Assembly (NCBI RefSeq): GCF_004217315.1
Contig: NZ_SGWR01000003.1
Location: 620,001 to 684,000 of the forward strand
Direction of reading: 5' to 3'
Source: Corticibacter populi
GTDB lineage: Bacteria; Pseudomonadota; Gammaproteobacteria; Burkholderiales; Burkholderiaceae_C
DNA: 64,000 bases
Shown: one piece after another, positions 8,545-16,665 of the stretch
Layout: every line of letters starts with the position of its first letter
Position numbering within the stretch: the first letter of the stretch is position 1
Position numbers and translations under genes: made by a program
Notes under the pieces: model-generated
Seen by the model: the letters and a program-made list of their open reading frames with translations, nothing else
What the model was told of the DNA's origin: nothing
Database searches by the model: none

Positions 8545-10002
8545 TCAGAGCGGCGGTCGGCGGGCGCGCCATGGCAAGAGGCTTTCATAGCCGGCCGCCA
8601 AGGTCAGCAGCCGGTCTTCGGTACCGAATGGCCCGATGAGCTGCAGGCCAATGGGCAGGCCAGTCGAGAGGCCGGCATGCGGGCCACCATCGGCCGGCGC
8701 AGTGGGTACGGACAGGCCCGGCAGGCCGGCTGCGTTGACCCAGCCGGTGAAGGCGGCATGACCACGCGGGCCCACCGCCTGGCCGGCGATCTCGGCGGGC
8801 CAGGCCTGCGCGGCCGGCCACGGCAGTGCTGCGGCACTGGGCATGGCGATGCAGTCCCATTGCGCGAACAGGCCGGCGCAGTCCTGCCGCAGCTGCCGCA
8901 CCTGTGTCCAGATTTCCCAGAGGCGCCGGCCAGGCTGGGCCGCACCTTCGGCAGCCATGGCCTGGTATTTGGCTGAAGCGCCCTCGCGCCATGCCGGATG
9001 CTGGGTAAACAGATGGTCCAGGCCGATTTGCGAGACGTACGGCCAGTTGGCATTGATGGCCGTCAGGTCCAGCGGGAGCTCGCCCCGGGTGACGCGGTGG
9101 CCGAGTTGCTCCAGTACCGACATGGCAGCGGCGCATTGGCGGGCCACCTGCGGATCGACCGGGCAGTCGTCCAGCGCCGGGACGTAAAGGATGCGCAAGG
9201 ATTCTGGTGCCGGTGTCGCTGCCTGCATCCCGGCCTGGGCCTGCCGTACCGCCTGGGCGGCCCAGGACTCCCGGTCGGCCGGGTCAGGGCCGCCGAGGAC
9301 GTGCAGAGCCAGCTGGACGTCCGCCACGTCGCGTGCGAGCAAGCCGATGACCTCGAAGTCGAGCAACAGGCTGGGCAGGCCGGCGCTGCGTGCCACGGTG
9401 CCGATGGAGGGTTTGAGTCCGACCAGGCCGCAGTGCGCGGCGGGCCGGCGCGTGGAGCCGCCGCCATCGGTGCCGATGGCCAGCGGCGTGCAGCCTGCCG
9501 CCACGCTGGCGGCCGCCCCACCGCTGGAGCCGCCCGGCGTCAGCGCCAGGTCCCATGGGTTGCGGCTGGGGCCGAACAACGGGTTGTCGGTATAGCCTTC
9601 CAGCGTGAATTCCGGCACGTTGGTCTTGCCGACGATCAGCGCGCCGGCCTGCCGCAGGCGGGTGACCGCCAGTTCCTCCCCGGGCGGCTGGTAGGTCGCC
9701 AGCGCCGGGCAGCCCCAGGTGGTGGGCATGTCGCGGGTGAGGAGGTTGTCCTTGATCGAGACTGGCACGCCGTCGAGTGCCGAGAGCGGCGTGCCGCCGC
9801 GCCAGCGCTTGGCGCTGGCGTGCGCTTCGGCCATGGCGGCCCCGGCCCGCAGCGCGGTGAAGGCGCCGATGCGCGGCTGTACCTGGTTGATGCGCGCCAG
9901 GCAGGCCTGCAGCACGTCGACCGGCGAGCACTCCTGTGCGCGATAGGCGACCTGCAGCTCTTGCGCGGAGTATTGCCAGAGAGGCGGGAGCGGGCGGGTC
10001 AT
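8545..10002 (-). CDS. Amidase (amidase signature family)
   Basis: A 485-residue cytoplasmic amidase with the Ser-cisSer-Lys triad: Lys84 in VSIKDNL, the Gly/Ser-rich GGSSGGAAASVAAG near residues 157-170, and the nucleophile Ser183 in GTDGGGSTRRPAA. Family members hydrolyse carboxamides, including half-amides made by imidases and hydantoinases. It is the last gene of a minus-strand operon. Its ATG overlaps the stop of dctM by four bases, so its translation is coupled to that of the transporter. This suggests it acts on the imported compound or on a product of it. The exact substrate cannot be read from sequence. Confidence 0.9.
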   Translation of the reverse strand: MTRPLPPLWQYSAQELQVAYRAQECSPVDVLQACLARINQVQPRIGAFTALRAGAAMAEAHASAKRWRGGTPLSALDGVPVSIKDNLLTRDMPTTWGCPALATYQPPGEELAVTRLRQAGALIVGKTNVPEFTLEGYTDNPLFGPSRNPWDLALTPGGSSGGAAASVAAGCTPLAIGTDGGGSTRRPAAHCGLVGLKPSIGTVARSAGLPSLLLDFEVIGLLARDVADVQLALHVLGGPDPADRESWAAQAVRQAQAGMQAATPAPESLRILYVPALDDCPVDPQVARQCAAAMSVLEQLGHRVTRGELPLDLTAINANWPYVSQIGLDHLFTQHPAWREGASAKYQAMAAEGAAQPGRRLWEIWTQVRQLRQDCAGLFAQWDCIAMPSAAALPWPAAQAWPAEIAGQAVGPRGHAAFTGWVNAAGLPGLSVPTAPADGGPHAGLSTGLPIGLQLIGPFGTEDRLLTLAAGYESLLPWRARRPPL

Positions 10003-11297
10003 CGCATCGCCTGCGGCAGCCAGGTGGCCAGCGAGGGGAAGGCAATCATCAGCAGCGAGAACAGCAGCAGCACCACCACGTAGGGTGCGGCGCCGATGAT
10101 CGCGTCGTTGATCGAGCCCTTGTCGGGACGGATGCCGTGCACCACGAACAGGTTCATGCCCACCGGCGGCGTGATCAGGCCCAGCTCGCACATCAGCACG
10201 ATGAAGATGCCGAACCACACCGGATCGACGCCGAGCGCGCTGACGATGGGGAAGGTGATGGGCACGGTGGCCACCATCAGGCTCATGACGTCCATGAACA
10301 TGCCGACGATCAGGTAGAAGGCCAGCAGCATCAGCAAGGTGGCGGTGGCCGAGAGGCCGAAGGAGGTGACCCATTCGGTCATCGCCTCGGCCACGCCCGT
10401 GAGGCCGATGGTCAGGTTGAGGATGAAGGCCGCGGTCATTATCAGCAGGATCATGCCGCTGGTGCGCGCGGTCTGCATGAAACAGTTCTGCAGCAGCGCC
10501 CAGTTGAGGCGGCCCGAGCGCCAGCAGAAGAACAGCGCGCAGGTCAGGCCCAGCGCCGCCGATTCGGTGGCGGTGGCCATGCCGCTGTAGAGGCTGCCCA
10601 TGACCACGATGAACACCACGCCGGGCGGCACCAGGTCCTTGAGCAGGCGCAGTCGTTCGGCCAGCGGCACCAGCGGCTCGCGCTGGGTGTTGCCGTCCCA
10701 GAGCGCCTGGATCAGCACCCACAGCATGAAGAAGCCCGCCAGCAGCAGTCCCGGAATCAGCCCGGCCATGAAGAGCTGGCCGATCGAGGTGTCGGTCAGC
10801 GAGCCGTAGACGATCAGGTTGACCGAGGGCGGGATGAGAATGCCCAGGGTGCCTCCGGCGGCGATCGAGCCCAGCGCCGAACTCATGCGGTAGCCGCGCT
10901 GGTGCAGCGAAGGCAAGGCCACTGTGCCCACGGTCGCGGCGGTGGCCACCGATGATCCGGAGGTGGCGGCAAACAGCGCACTGCAGCCGATGTTGGCGTG
11001 CAGCAGGCCGCCGGGCAGGCGTCCGAACCAGGCGCCGATGGCGCCGAACATGCGGTCGGCGATGCCCGAGCGCAGCAGCAGCTCGCCCATCATCACGAAG
11101 AGCGGGATGGCTGTCAGCAGGCTGTCGTTGTGCACGCCCCAGACCACCGGGGCAATGGAGTTTATGAACGGCATGCCATAGGCGGCCAAGCCGCCCAGGA
11201 TGCCGACGAAGGCCATGGAGGTGGCAATGGGCAGGCCGATGAGCATCATGCCCAGCATGCCGGCGAAGCCCACGATGATATAGGCGGTAAAGCTCAT
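9999..11297 (-). CDS. dctM: TRAP transporter large permease subunit (DctM)
   Basis: The 432-residue, 12-helix channel subunit of a tripartite ATP-independent periplasmic importer, which uses the sodium gradient. Typical DctM segments are visible: GLPIATSMAFVGILG, the IAGTLGILIPPSVNLIVYG-type motif (here IAAGGTLGILIPPSVNLIVYG), and LCELGLITPPVGMNLFVVHGI near the C-terminus. It overlaps dctQ upstream and the amidase gene downstream by four bases each, so the three are a tightly coupled unit. Confidence 0.95.
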   Translation of the reverse strand: MSFTAYIIVGFAGMLGMMLIGLPIATSMAFVGILGGLAAYGMPFINSIAPVVWGVHNDSLLTAIPLFVMMGELLLRSGIADRMFGAIGAWFGRLPGGLLHANIGCSALFAATSGSSVATAATVGTVALPSLHQRGYRMSSALGSIAAGGTLGILIPPSVNLIVYGSLTDTSIGQLFMAGLIPGLLLAGFFMLWVLIQALWDGNTQREPLVPLAERLRLLKDLVPPGVVFIVVMGSLYSGMATATESAALGLTCALFFCWRSGRLNWALLQNCFMQTARTSGMILLIMTAAFILNLTIGLTGVAEAMTEWVTSFGLSATATLLMLLAFYLIVGMFMDVMSLMVATVPITFPIVSALGVDPVWFGIFIVLMCELGLITPPVGMNLFVVHGIRPDKGSINDAIIGAAPYVVVLLLFSLLMIAFPSLATWLPQAMR

Positions 11298-11911
11298 TGG
11301 GCACCTCGTTCAGGGTGGATGGGGTGGGCGATGGCCGGTGCGGGCTCATCCTGCTGGCGGGCCTGCAGGTCTTCGAGCTCTTCCTCGACCTCGTCCTGGG
11401 TGGATTTGGGCGCCAGCATGGCGTCGATCTTCTTGTACTTGCCCTGCAGCAGCCAGATGGTCGCCAGTACCGCATATGCCGCTGCGGCCAGCGCGAAGAT
11501 CGCCAGGCACAGCACCCAGATCGACTGAGGGTAGACCAGCGGCGTGGCCCAGGGCGTCTGCGAGACGCTCTTGTAGTCATAGGAATCGAGCAGCGACTCC
11601 CAGCCCAGCCAGGCCAGCAGCAGTGCGAACGCCATCATCATCACGGCCGAGAGCCAGTTGATCAGCGTGCGCAGGCGCTTGGGAAAGTGCGCGAAGAAGA
11701 CGTCCACGCGCACATGGCTGCGCCCGAGCAGCGCCACCGTGAAGGCCAGCGTGCTGCCGATGGCCAGCGCATAGCCGCCCAGCTCGTCGGCACCCTGCAT
11801 GGAGACGTTGAAGATCTTGCGCATCAGCGTCTCGACGGCGACAACCAGCGACAGCGCGATGAAGATCAGGCCGAACAGGGTCGAGAGGACTTGTTCCAGT
11901 TTTTCTTTCAT
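11294..11911 (-). CDS. dctQ: TRAP transporter small permease subunit (DctQ)
   Basis: A 205-residue inner-membrane protein with four predicted helices and the DctQ pattern: TLMRKIFNVSMQGADELGGYALAIGSTLAFTVALLGRSHVRVDVFF. It partners DctM in the membrane. The C-terminal 45 residues are charged and cytoplasmic (Glu/Gln-rich, VEEELEDLQARQQDEP), longer than in many DctQ proteins. It lies 73 bp downstream of dctP and overlaps dctM. Confidence 0.93.
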   Translation of the reverse strand: MKEKLEQVLSTLFGLIFIALSLVVAVETLMRKIFNVSMQGADELGGYALAIGSTLAFTVALLGRSHVRVDVFFAHFPKRLRTLINWLSAVMMMAFALLLAWLGWESLLDSYDYKSVSQTPWATPLVYPQSIWVLCLAIFALAAAAYAVLATIWLLQGKYKKIDAMLAPKSTQDEVEEELEDLQARQQDEPAPAIAHPIHPERGAQ

Positions 11912-11984
11912 GGTCGATTCCTGTGGATCGATGGCAGGTGCCGCCCGGCCCCGGTCCGCTTGGGCGTGGCCGGGCGGCGGCGGC

Positions 11985-13049
11985 TTATTCGATGCCGATG
12001 ACCTTGCCGGCAGTGGCCTTCCAGTCGGCCGAGCAGCTCTTGTTGGCCTTGTCGCAGATCTCGGCCCAGGTCGGTACGGAGATCTTCGCGACGGCTTCGG
12101 TCAGCACCTGACGGTCGGCGTCCTGCAGCGGCGAGTCGATCAGGTGGTACTTCTTGCCCATCTCGCAGCTGTCCTTGCCGGCGTTGCAGGCCATGGCATC
12201 GGCGGTCAACTCCTCGGAATAGGTCCAGATGTCATCGGTCAGCTTGGTGAAGGCGGCTTGCAGCTTGGCCTGTTCCTCGGCGCTGAGCTTGTTCCACTGG
12301 TTGAGGCCGATGCCATAGGCATTCATGGCCATCTGCACGCCCAGGCCATACTGGTGCGTGGCCACTTCCGGCCAGCCCGAGCTGTTGGCCGAGCTGGGGC
12401 CGGTGATGGCGCAGTCGACCACACCCAGCGACAGCGCCTGGTGCACTTCGGTGAAGGACAGCGGCACCGGCGAGGCGCCCACGCTTTCCATGAACTTGGC
12501 CAGGTTCTGGTCGTAGGTGCGCACCTTCAGGCCCTTGAGGTCGGCCAGCGAAGTGACCGGCTTCTTGCAGAACAGAATCTGCGGGCCGAATGGCCAGGCC
12601 CCCAGCAGCTTGATCCGGAACTGCTTCTGCAGGCGCTCGTCGAGCACCGGCAGGTAGGCCTCGTAGACCTTGCGGGCAGTGGCGTAGTCGGGGGCGGCGC
12701 CCACCAGGTCGAGGCCGAGCAGCGTGGGCTCATCGCGCGAGTTCTGCGACACGCGCAGCGAGACGATGTCGAAGAGGCCGGCCTTCATCACGCGCAGTTG
12801 CTCGGTGTCCTTGATGCCGAGCTGGTCCACCGGCTTGTAGTCGGCATTGATGTTCAGGCCGGTGCGCTGGGCGAACTCCTCGAAGAAGGGGCGCTCGTAG
12901 TTCTTCTGGACCAGGCCGGTGGCGGCGGGCTGGCCGATGACCTTGTAGGTGATGGGCGCTTGTGCCAGCGCCTGGCCTGCGGCGGTCATCGAGAACACGG
13001 TGGCGGCGATGCCAAGCAGGCGGCGAACAGGGCGGGAGGTGCGGGACAT
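11985..13049 (-). CDS. dctP: TRAP transporter substrate-binding protein (DctP)
   Basis: The 354-residue periplasmic receptor of the TRAP importer. A Sec signal (RRLLGIAATVFSMTAAGQALAQ, cleavage near residue 30) precedes the DctP fold. The substrate carboxylate-binding Arg is expected in LKGLKVRTYDQN, and FTEVHQALSLGVVDCAITGP is the typical hinge/ligand region. An AGGAG site lies 8 nt before ATG 13049; the frame extends farther upstream without support. Unusually, the C-terminal part holds two CX6C pairs (CNAGKDSC and CDKANKSC), which could form disulfides in the periplasm. The ligand is unknown; the neighbouring hydantoinase and amidase suggest a cyclic amide or a related acid. Confidence 0.92.
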   Translation of the reverse strand: MSRTSRPVRRLLGIAATVFSMTAAGQALAQAPITYKVIGQPAATGLVQKNYERPFFEEFAQRTGLNINADYKPVDQLGIKDTEQLRVMKAGLFDIVSLRVSQNSRDEPTLLGLDLVGAAPDYATARKVYEAYLPVLDERLQKQFRIKLLGAWPFGPQILFCKKPVTSLADLKGLKVRTYDQNLAKFMESVGASPVPLSFTEVHQALSLGVVDCAITGPSSANSSGWPEVATHQYGLGVQMAMNAYGIGLNQWNKLSAEEQAKLQAAFTKLTDDIWTYSEELTADAMACNAGKDSCEMGKKYHLIDSPLQDADRQVLTEAVAKISVPTWAEICDKANKSCSADWKATAGKVIGIE

Positions 13050-13138
13050 GTGGAAACTCCTGAGGTTGGGGTGGTGGCGGGGGAGAGGAAAAGAGGAAAA
13101 GGGGGCGGGGGCTGCGAGTTGCCGGAGAGCCTGGCCGC

Positions 13139-14560
13139 TCACGGCACGGGCGGGCGCGGCAGCAGGCTGTGCAGGCCGCAGCGCAGCAGCTGGCCGTGGC
13201 CGCGCTGCGGATGGAACTGGCCGTCCCAGACGATGGCGCCGCGCGCCAGCGTCAGCGCCGGCCAGGCCTTGAGCTCCATGCCTTCATAGGGTGTGTAGTC
13301 CACGTTGTGGTGCAGCGCCTGGTTGCGGATGACGTGGCGGCCTTCCTGCCAGACCACCAGGTCGGCGTCGCTGCCGATGGCGATGCTGCCCTTGCGCGGA
13401 TGCAGGCCGTAGGCCTTGGCCGGGTTGGTGGATGTGAGTTCGACAAACTGGTTGGCGCTGATGCGCCCGCCGAGCACGCCTTCCGAGTACAAGAGCGGCA
13501 GGCGCGTCTCCAGGCCCGGGATGCCATTGGGGATGTGGTCGAACGAGACCTGCTGGCCGCCGGGCTGCTTGCCTTCGGTGCCGTCGAAGCGAAAGGGTGC
13601 ATGGTCGGAGGAGAACACCGTGAACAGCCCGTTGCGCAGGTTCTGCCAGATCACGTCCTGGTTGGCGCGGTCGCGCGGCGGCGGGCTGCACACGCAGCGC
13701 GCGCCATGGTAGCTCTCGTCGATGCCCAGATCCTCGGCGGTCAGGAATAGGTATTGCGGGCAGGTTTCCGCAAAGACCTGCAGGCCCTGCGTGCGGGCCC
13801 ACTGGATCTGCTCGACCGCCTCGCGTCCCGAGACATGCACGATCAGGATCGGCACGTCGACCAGCTCGGCCAGCGCTATGGCGCGATGGGTGGCTTCGCG
13901 TTCGACCAGCATCGGGCGTGCCTGGGCGTGGTAGCGCGGCGCGCTGTGGCCCTGGGCGAGCAGGCGCCGTGTCAGCCACTGGATGCAGTCGGCATTTTCG
14001 GCATGCAGCATGGCCAGCGCGCCATGGCGGCGGGCCACCGCCAGCACGTCGAGGATCTGGCCATCGTCCAGCTTCATGTCGTCGTAGGTCATGTAGATCT
14101 TGAACGACGTGAAACCCTCGGCAATGAGGGCCGGCAGCTCTTCCTCGAGCACGGCGGGGGTCGGGTCGGTGACGATGAGGTGGAAGGCGTAGTCCACGTG
14201 CGCGAGACCCTCGGCGCGCTGCCGGTAGGCCTCCACCGCCGCCCGCAACGAATGGCCGCGCCGCTGGGCCGCAAACGGGATGACAGTGGTGGTGCCGCCG
14301 CAGGCGGCGCTGCGCGTGCCGCTGTCGAAATCGTCGGCCATGCGCACCGGGCCGCTGGTGATTTCGTCGAGGTGGCAATGGGCATCGACACCGCCGGGCG
14401 TGACCGTGCGACCGGCCGCGTCCAGCTCACGACGCGCCACGCCCAGGCCCAGCCCCAGTTGCACGATGCGGCCATCCTGGATGGCGATGTCGGTCAGGAA
14501 GGTGTCGCTGGCCGTGACCGCACGGGCATTGCGCAACACCAGATCGAAAGGCTGAACCAT
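13139..14560 (-). CDS. Dihydropyrimidinase/D-hydantoinase-family cyclic amidohydrolase
   Basis: A 473-residue member of the metal-dependent amidohydrolase superfamily that opens cyclic ureides such as dihydropyrimidines, hydantoins and related imides. The binuclear metal site is recognisable: His61 and His63 in GGVDAHCHLDE, the carbamylated Lys154 in TSFKIYMTYDD, His186 in AMLHAENA, His242 in IVHVSG and the Asp of FSSDHAPF. Length and the C-terminal GSIAIGSDADLVVWQ region are normal. It is the first gene of the operon with dctP-dctQ-dctM and the amidase gene. Its promoter faces a divergent gene at 14989 across a 428-bp region carrying three GntR-type half operators. Substrate preference cannot be told from the sequence. 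Confidence 0.92.
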   Translation of the reverse strand: MVQPFDLVLRNARAVTASDTFLTDIAIQDGRIVQLGLGLGVARRELDAAGRTVTPGGVDAHCHLDEITSGPVRMADDFDSGTRSAACGGTTTVIPFAAQRRGHSLRAAVEAYRQRAEGLAHVDYAFHLIVTDPTPAVLEEELPALIAEGFTSFKIYMTYDDMKLDDGQILDVLAVARRHGALAMLHAENADCIQWLTRRLLAQGHSAPRYHAQARPMLVEREATHRAIALAELVDVPILIVHVSGREAVEQIQWARTQGLQVFAETCPQYLFLTAEDLGIDESYHGARCVCSPPPRDRANQDVIWQNLRNGLFTVFSSDHAPFRFDGTEGKQPGGQQVSFDHIPNGIPGLETRLPLLYSEGVLGGRISANQFVELTSTNPAKAYGLHPRKGSIAIGSDADLVVWQEGRHVIRNQALHHNVDYTPYEGMELKAWPALTLARGAIVWDGQFHPQRGHGQLLRCGLHSLLPRPPVP

Positions 14561-14599
14561 GCTGTCCTTTGTCTTGAGCGAAATCTCTTTTCCTTTTCC

Positions 14600-14627
14600 T
14601 TTTTGTTGACATTACTGTCTACAAAAA
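14600..14627. promoter_or_regulatory. Putative GntR operator dyad
   Basis: TTTTTGTTGACA (14600-14611) and TGTCTACAAAAA (14616-14627) form a 12-bp inverted repeat with one mismatch and a 4-bp spacer. Both arms contain TTGTNGACA, the core seen in FCD-type GntR operators. The element is 39-67 bp upstream of the hydantoinase start, so it probably overlaps that promoter. Confidence 0.6.
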
Positions 14628-14765
14628 AATGGATGATTTTCAGGAAAAGAGATAGAGGATGAGCGGGTTTGTCAGCAAGGAACGTGCCAGAATTGACGGA
14701 AAATCACAGCTATTCCTATGAGGCTGGTGATTGATGGTTGGTTGCTGGCATCAAAAGTGCTTTAA

Positions 14766-14777
14766 ATTGTCGACAAT
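14766..14777. promoter_or_regulatory. Putative GntR operator palindrome
   Basis: ATTGTCGACAAT is a perfect 12-bp palindrome and contains the same TTGTNGACA core as the dyad at 14600-14627. The likely regulator is the GntR/FCD protein encoded at 15952-16665. Confidence 0.6.
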
Positions 14778-14988
14778 GACAAAATGCATTGTTTACGATC
14801 TGTTTTGATGCGTGCCTTGCACCGTATTGGGTCGATGATTGCTCCATGTTGGTGCGGAGATCGAGGCGGTACACCATGCATCGGATGCCCACAAAGCCGT
14901 GTGCTGTTTCAGCCCGCGGGTGGATGAAGGCAGCAAGAAGCGCCGAACTGAATGAAGCGGAACTGAATCCATGACAAAGGAAACTCGG

Positions 14989-15714
14989 ATGACCCGACCC
15001 CTGCGCCTGGGAGTGCTGACGCCCTCCTCGAACACCGCACTGGAGCCCTTGACCAGTGCCATCGTGGCCTCGATTCCCGGCGCCAGCGCGCATTTCTCGC
15101 GCTTCAAGGTCACCGAGATCGCGCTGAGCGAACAGGCCCTGGGGCAGTTCGACGACAGCAAGATCCTGGCGGCGGCGGAGCTGCTGGCCGATGCCAAGGT
15201 CGACGTGATCGGCTGGAGCGGCACGGCCGCCGGCTGGCTGGGCTTCGAGAAGGATCGGCAACTGGCCGCGCGCATTCAGGCGCACACCGGCATCGTCGCC
15301 ACCACCGCCATACTGGCCGTCAACGAGTTGCTGCGGCTGCGCGGCATGCAGCGCATCGCCATCGTCTCGCCCTACACGGCGGATGTGCAGCAGCGCATCA
15401 TCGACAACTACCGGCGCGAGGGCATCGAGGTGGTGGCGCATACGCACGAGAACATCCGCGACAATCACGCCTTTGCACAGGTTCCGCCGCAACGCCTGCT
15501 GGCCTGCATGGAGGGCACGGTGCCCGCCGCGCCGCAGGCCGTGGTGACCTATTGCACCAACCTGCACGCCGCCCAGTTGGCGGTGCCTTTCGAAGCCCGG
15601 CACGGCATTCCGCTGCTCGATACCGTCAGCACCACGGTCTGGGGCATGCTGCGGGCTGCCGGCGGCGATCCGGCGGGCGTACAGGGCTGGGGGGCGCTGT
15701 ATGGCTGGAAGTGA
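14989..15714 (+). CDS. Arylmalonate decarboxylase/maleate isomerase-like protein (Asp/Glu racemase superfamily)
   Basis: A 241-residue protein of the superfamily containing maleate cis-trans isomerase and arylmalonate decarboxylase. The N-terminal LGVLTPSSNTALEPL is typical of the maleate isomerase group. At the first catalytic position the sequence reads WSGTAAG (Gly78) where isomerases and racemases have Cys. The second catalytic Cys is present in VTYCTNLHA (Cys189). This Gly/Cys pair is the pattern of arylmalonate decarboxylase (Gly74/Cys188 in the Bordetella enzyme), which suggests a decarboxylase or another one-base reaction. ATG 14989 has AAGGAA 6-7 nt upstream; ATG 14971 is an in-frame alternative. 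It is divergent from the hydantoinase operon. Confidence 0.78.
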   Translation: MTRPLRLGVLTPSSNTALEPLTSAIVASIPGASAHFSRFKVTEIALSEQALGQFDDSKILAAAELLADAKVDVIGWSGTAAGWLGFEKDRQLAARIQAHTGIVATTAILAVNELLRLRGMQRIAIVSPYTADVQQRIIDNYRREGIEVVAHTHENIRDNHAFAQVPPQRLLACMEGTVPAAPQAVVTYCTNLHAAQLAVPFEARHGIPLLDTVSTTVWGMLRAAGGDPAGVQGWGALYGWK

Positions 15715-15816
15715 TTCCATTTCCAGATCAATCGTGCACTTTGTCGGCTTCGCTTGCCTTACGCACGTAATGTCTGCGCTTTGCCTTCGCGTTCACGATC
15801 GATCTGGAAATGGAAT
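15714..15816. repeat. Long inverted repeat, 23-bp arms
   Basis: The arm at 15714-15736 (starting ATTCCATTTCCAGATC) is the reverse complement, with a single mismatch, of the arm at 15794-15816 (ending CTGGAAATGGAAT), with 57 bp between them. It begins within the stop codon of the decarboxylase-like gene and precedes the GntR gene. No T-run follows, so a simple intrinsic terminator is unlikely. It could be a small insertion remnant, an RNA stem, or a pair of operators. Confidence 0.7.
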
Positions 15817-15951
15817 GAGATGCGCACCGGTGGACCGGGAGGCCGGCTCCGGCAGCGCATCACCGTGGAGCTGGCGCAGTTCCTGCCTGTGTCTCCCATA
15901 CCCGTGCCACACTGAACAAGACAAGAACGACGACAGGCCTGACCGGCCACA

Positions 15952-16665
15952 ATGCTGATGCCCAAGTCCCATGCAACCCCTTCATCCGATGCCGCCGGTG
16001 CGCAAGGCGCGGCAGACGACATCTATGTGAAGATCCACGCGGCGATTCTGGAGCGCCGCCTGCCGCCGGGCACGAAGCTCGGCGAGGACCGGCTGGCGGG
16101 CATATTCGGTGTCAGCCGCGCTCGCATCCGCCAGACCCTGGCGCGGCTGGGCTACGACCAGGTGGTCGAGCTGTTTCCCCAGCGCGGCGCATTCGTCGCA
16201 CGCCCCACGCCCGAGCAGGCCATGCACGTCTTCGAGGCACGCCGCCTCATCGAGCCGGCGGTGATTCGCCGCCTCATCCAGCATCTCTCGGATGAGCACC
16301 TGCAAAGCCTGCGCGCGCACGTGGCCCGTGAAATGGATGCCAGGGTACGCGACGACCAGCACGCGGTGATCCGCCTCTCGGGCGAATTCCATACGCTGCT
16401 GGCCGAACTGGCTGGCAATTCGGCGCTGATCCAGTCGATGAACCGCCTGTGCACGGTGACCGTGCTGATCATCGCCCTGTACGACTCGCCCACGCGCACC
16501 ACCTGCCGGGCCGACGAGCATGGTCGGCTGATCGATGCCATCGAACAGCATGACGAGGAGCGGGCATGTGCCCTGATGCTTGAACACCTGGCCCACATCG
16601 AAAAAGGCCTGGTGCTGCACCGCGACGGCACCGACGTCGACCTCGACGCCGTCTTTGCGCGATGA
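15952..16665 (+). CDS. GntR-family transcriptional regulator (FCD domain)
   Basis: A 237-residue regulator with an N-terminal winged helix-turn-helix (YVKIHAAILERRLPPGTKLGEDRLAGIFGVSRARIRQTLARLG, about residues 25-67) and a C-terminal all-helical FCD ligand domain. The domain has the expected metal/ligand histidines in SGEFHTLLAELAGN and in the ADEHGRLIDAI region. FCD regulators usually sense small carboxylic acids and control a neighbouring catabolic operon. It overlaps the following racemase-like gene by four bases. Its likely targets are the TTGTNGACA sites at 14600-14627 and 14766-14777. Confidence 0.9.
   Translation: MLMPKSHATPSSDAAGAQGAADDIYVKIHAAILERRLPPGTKLGEDRLAGIFGVSRARIRQTLARLGYDQVVELFPQRGAFVARPTPEQAMHVFEARRLIEPAVIRRLIQHLSDEHLQSLRAHVAREMDARVRDDQHAVIRLSGEFHTLLAELAGNSALIQSMNRLCTVTVLIIALYDSPTRTTCRADEHGRLIDAIEQHDEERACALMLEHLAHIEKGLVLHRDGTDVDLDAVFAR

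Larger units (their letters stand above)
14561..14988. other. 428-bp divergent intergenic region with operators
   Basis: This region separates the hydantoinase operon (minus) from the decarboxylase/isomerase-like gene (plus). It is AT-rich compared with its surroundings and holds two dyad elements listed separately (14600-14627 and 14766-14777). I see no convincing small gene in the remaining sequence from about 14780 to 14970. Confidence 0.7.

Noticed and set aside
15714-15816. Insertion sequence ends
   Set aside because: The repeat arms enclose only 57 bp and there is no transposase or flanking target duplication that I can see, so I list it as an inverted repeat only.
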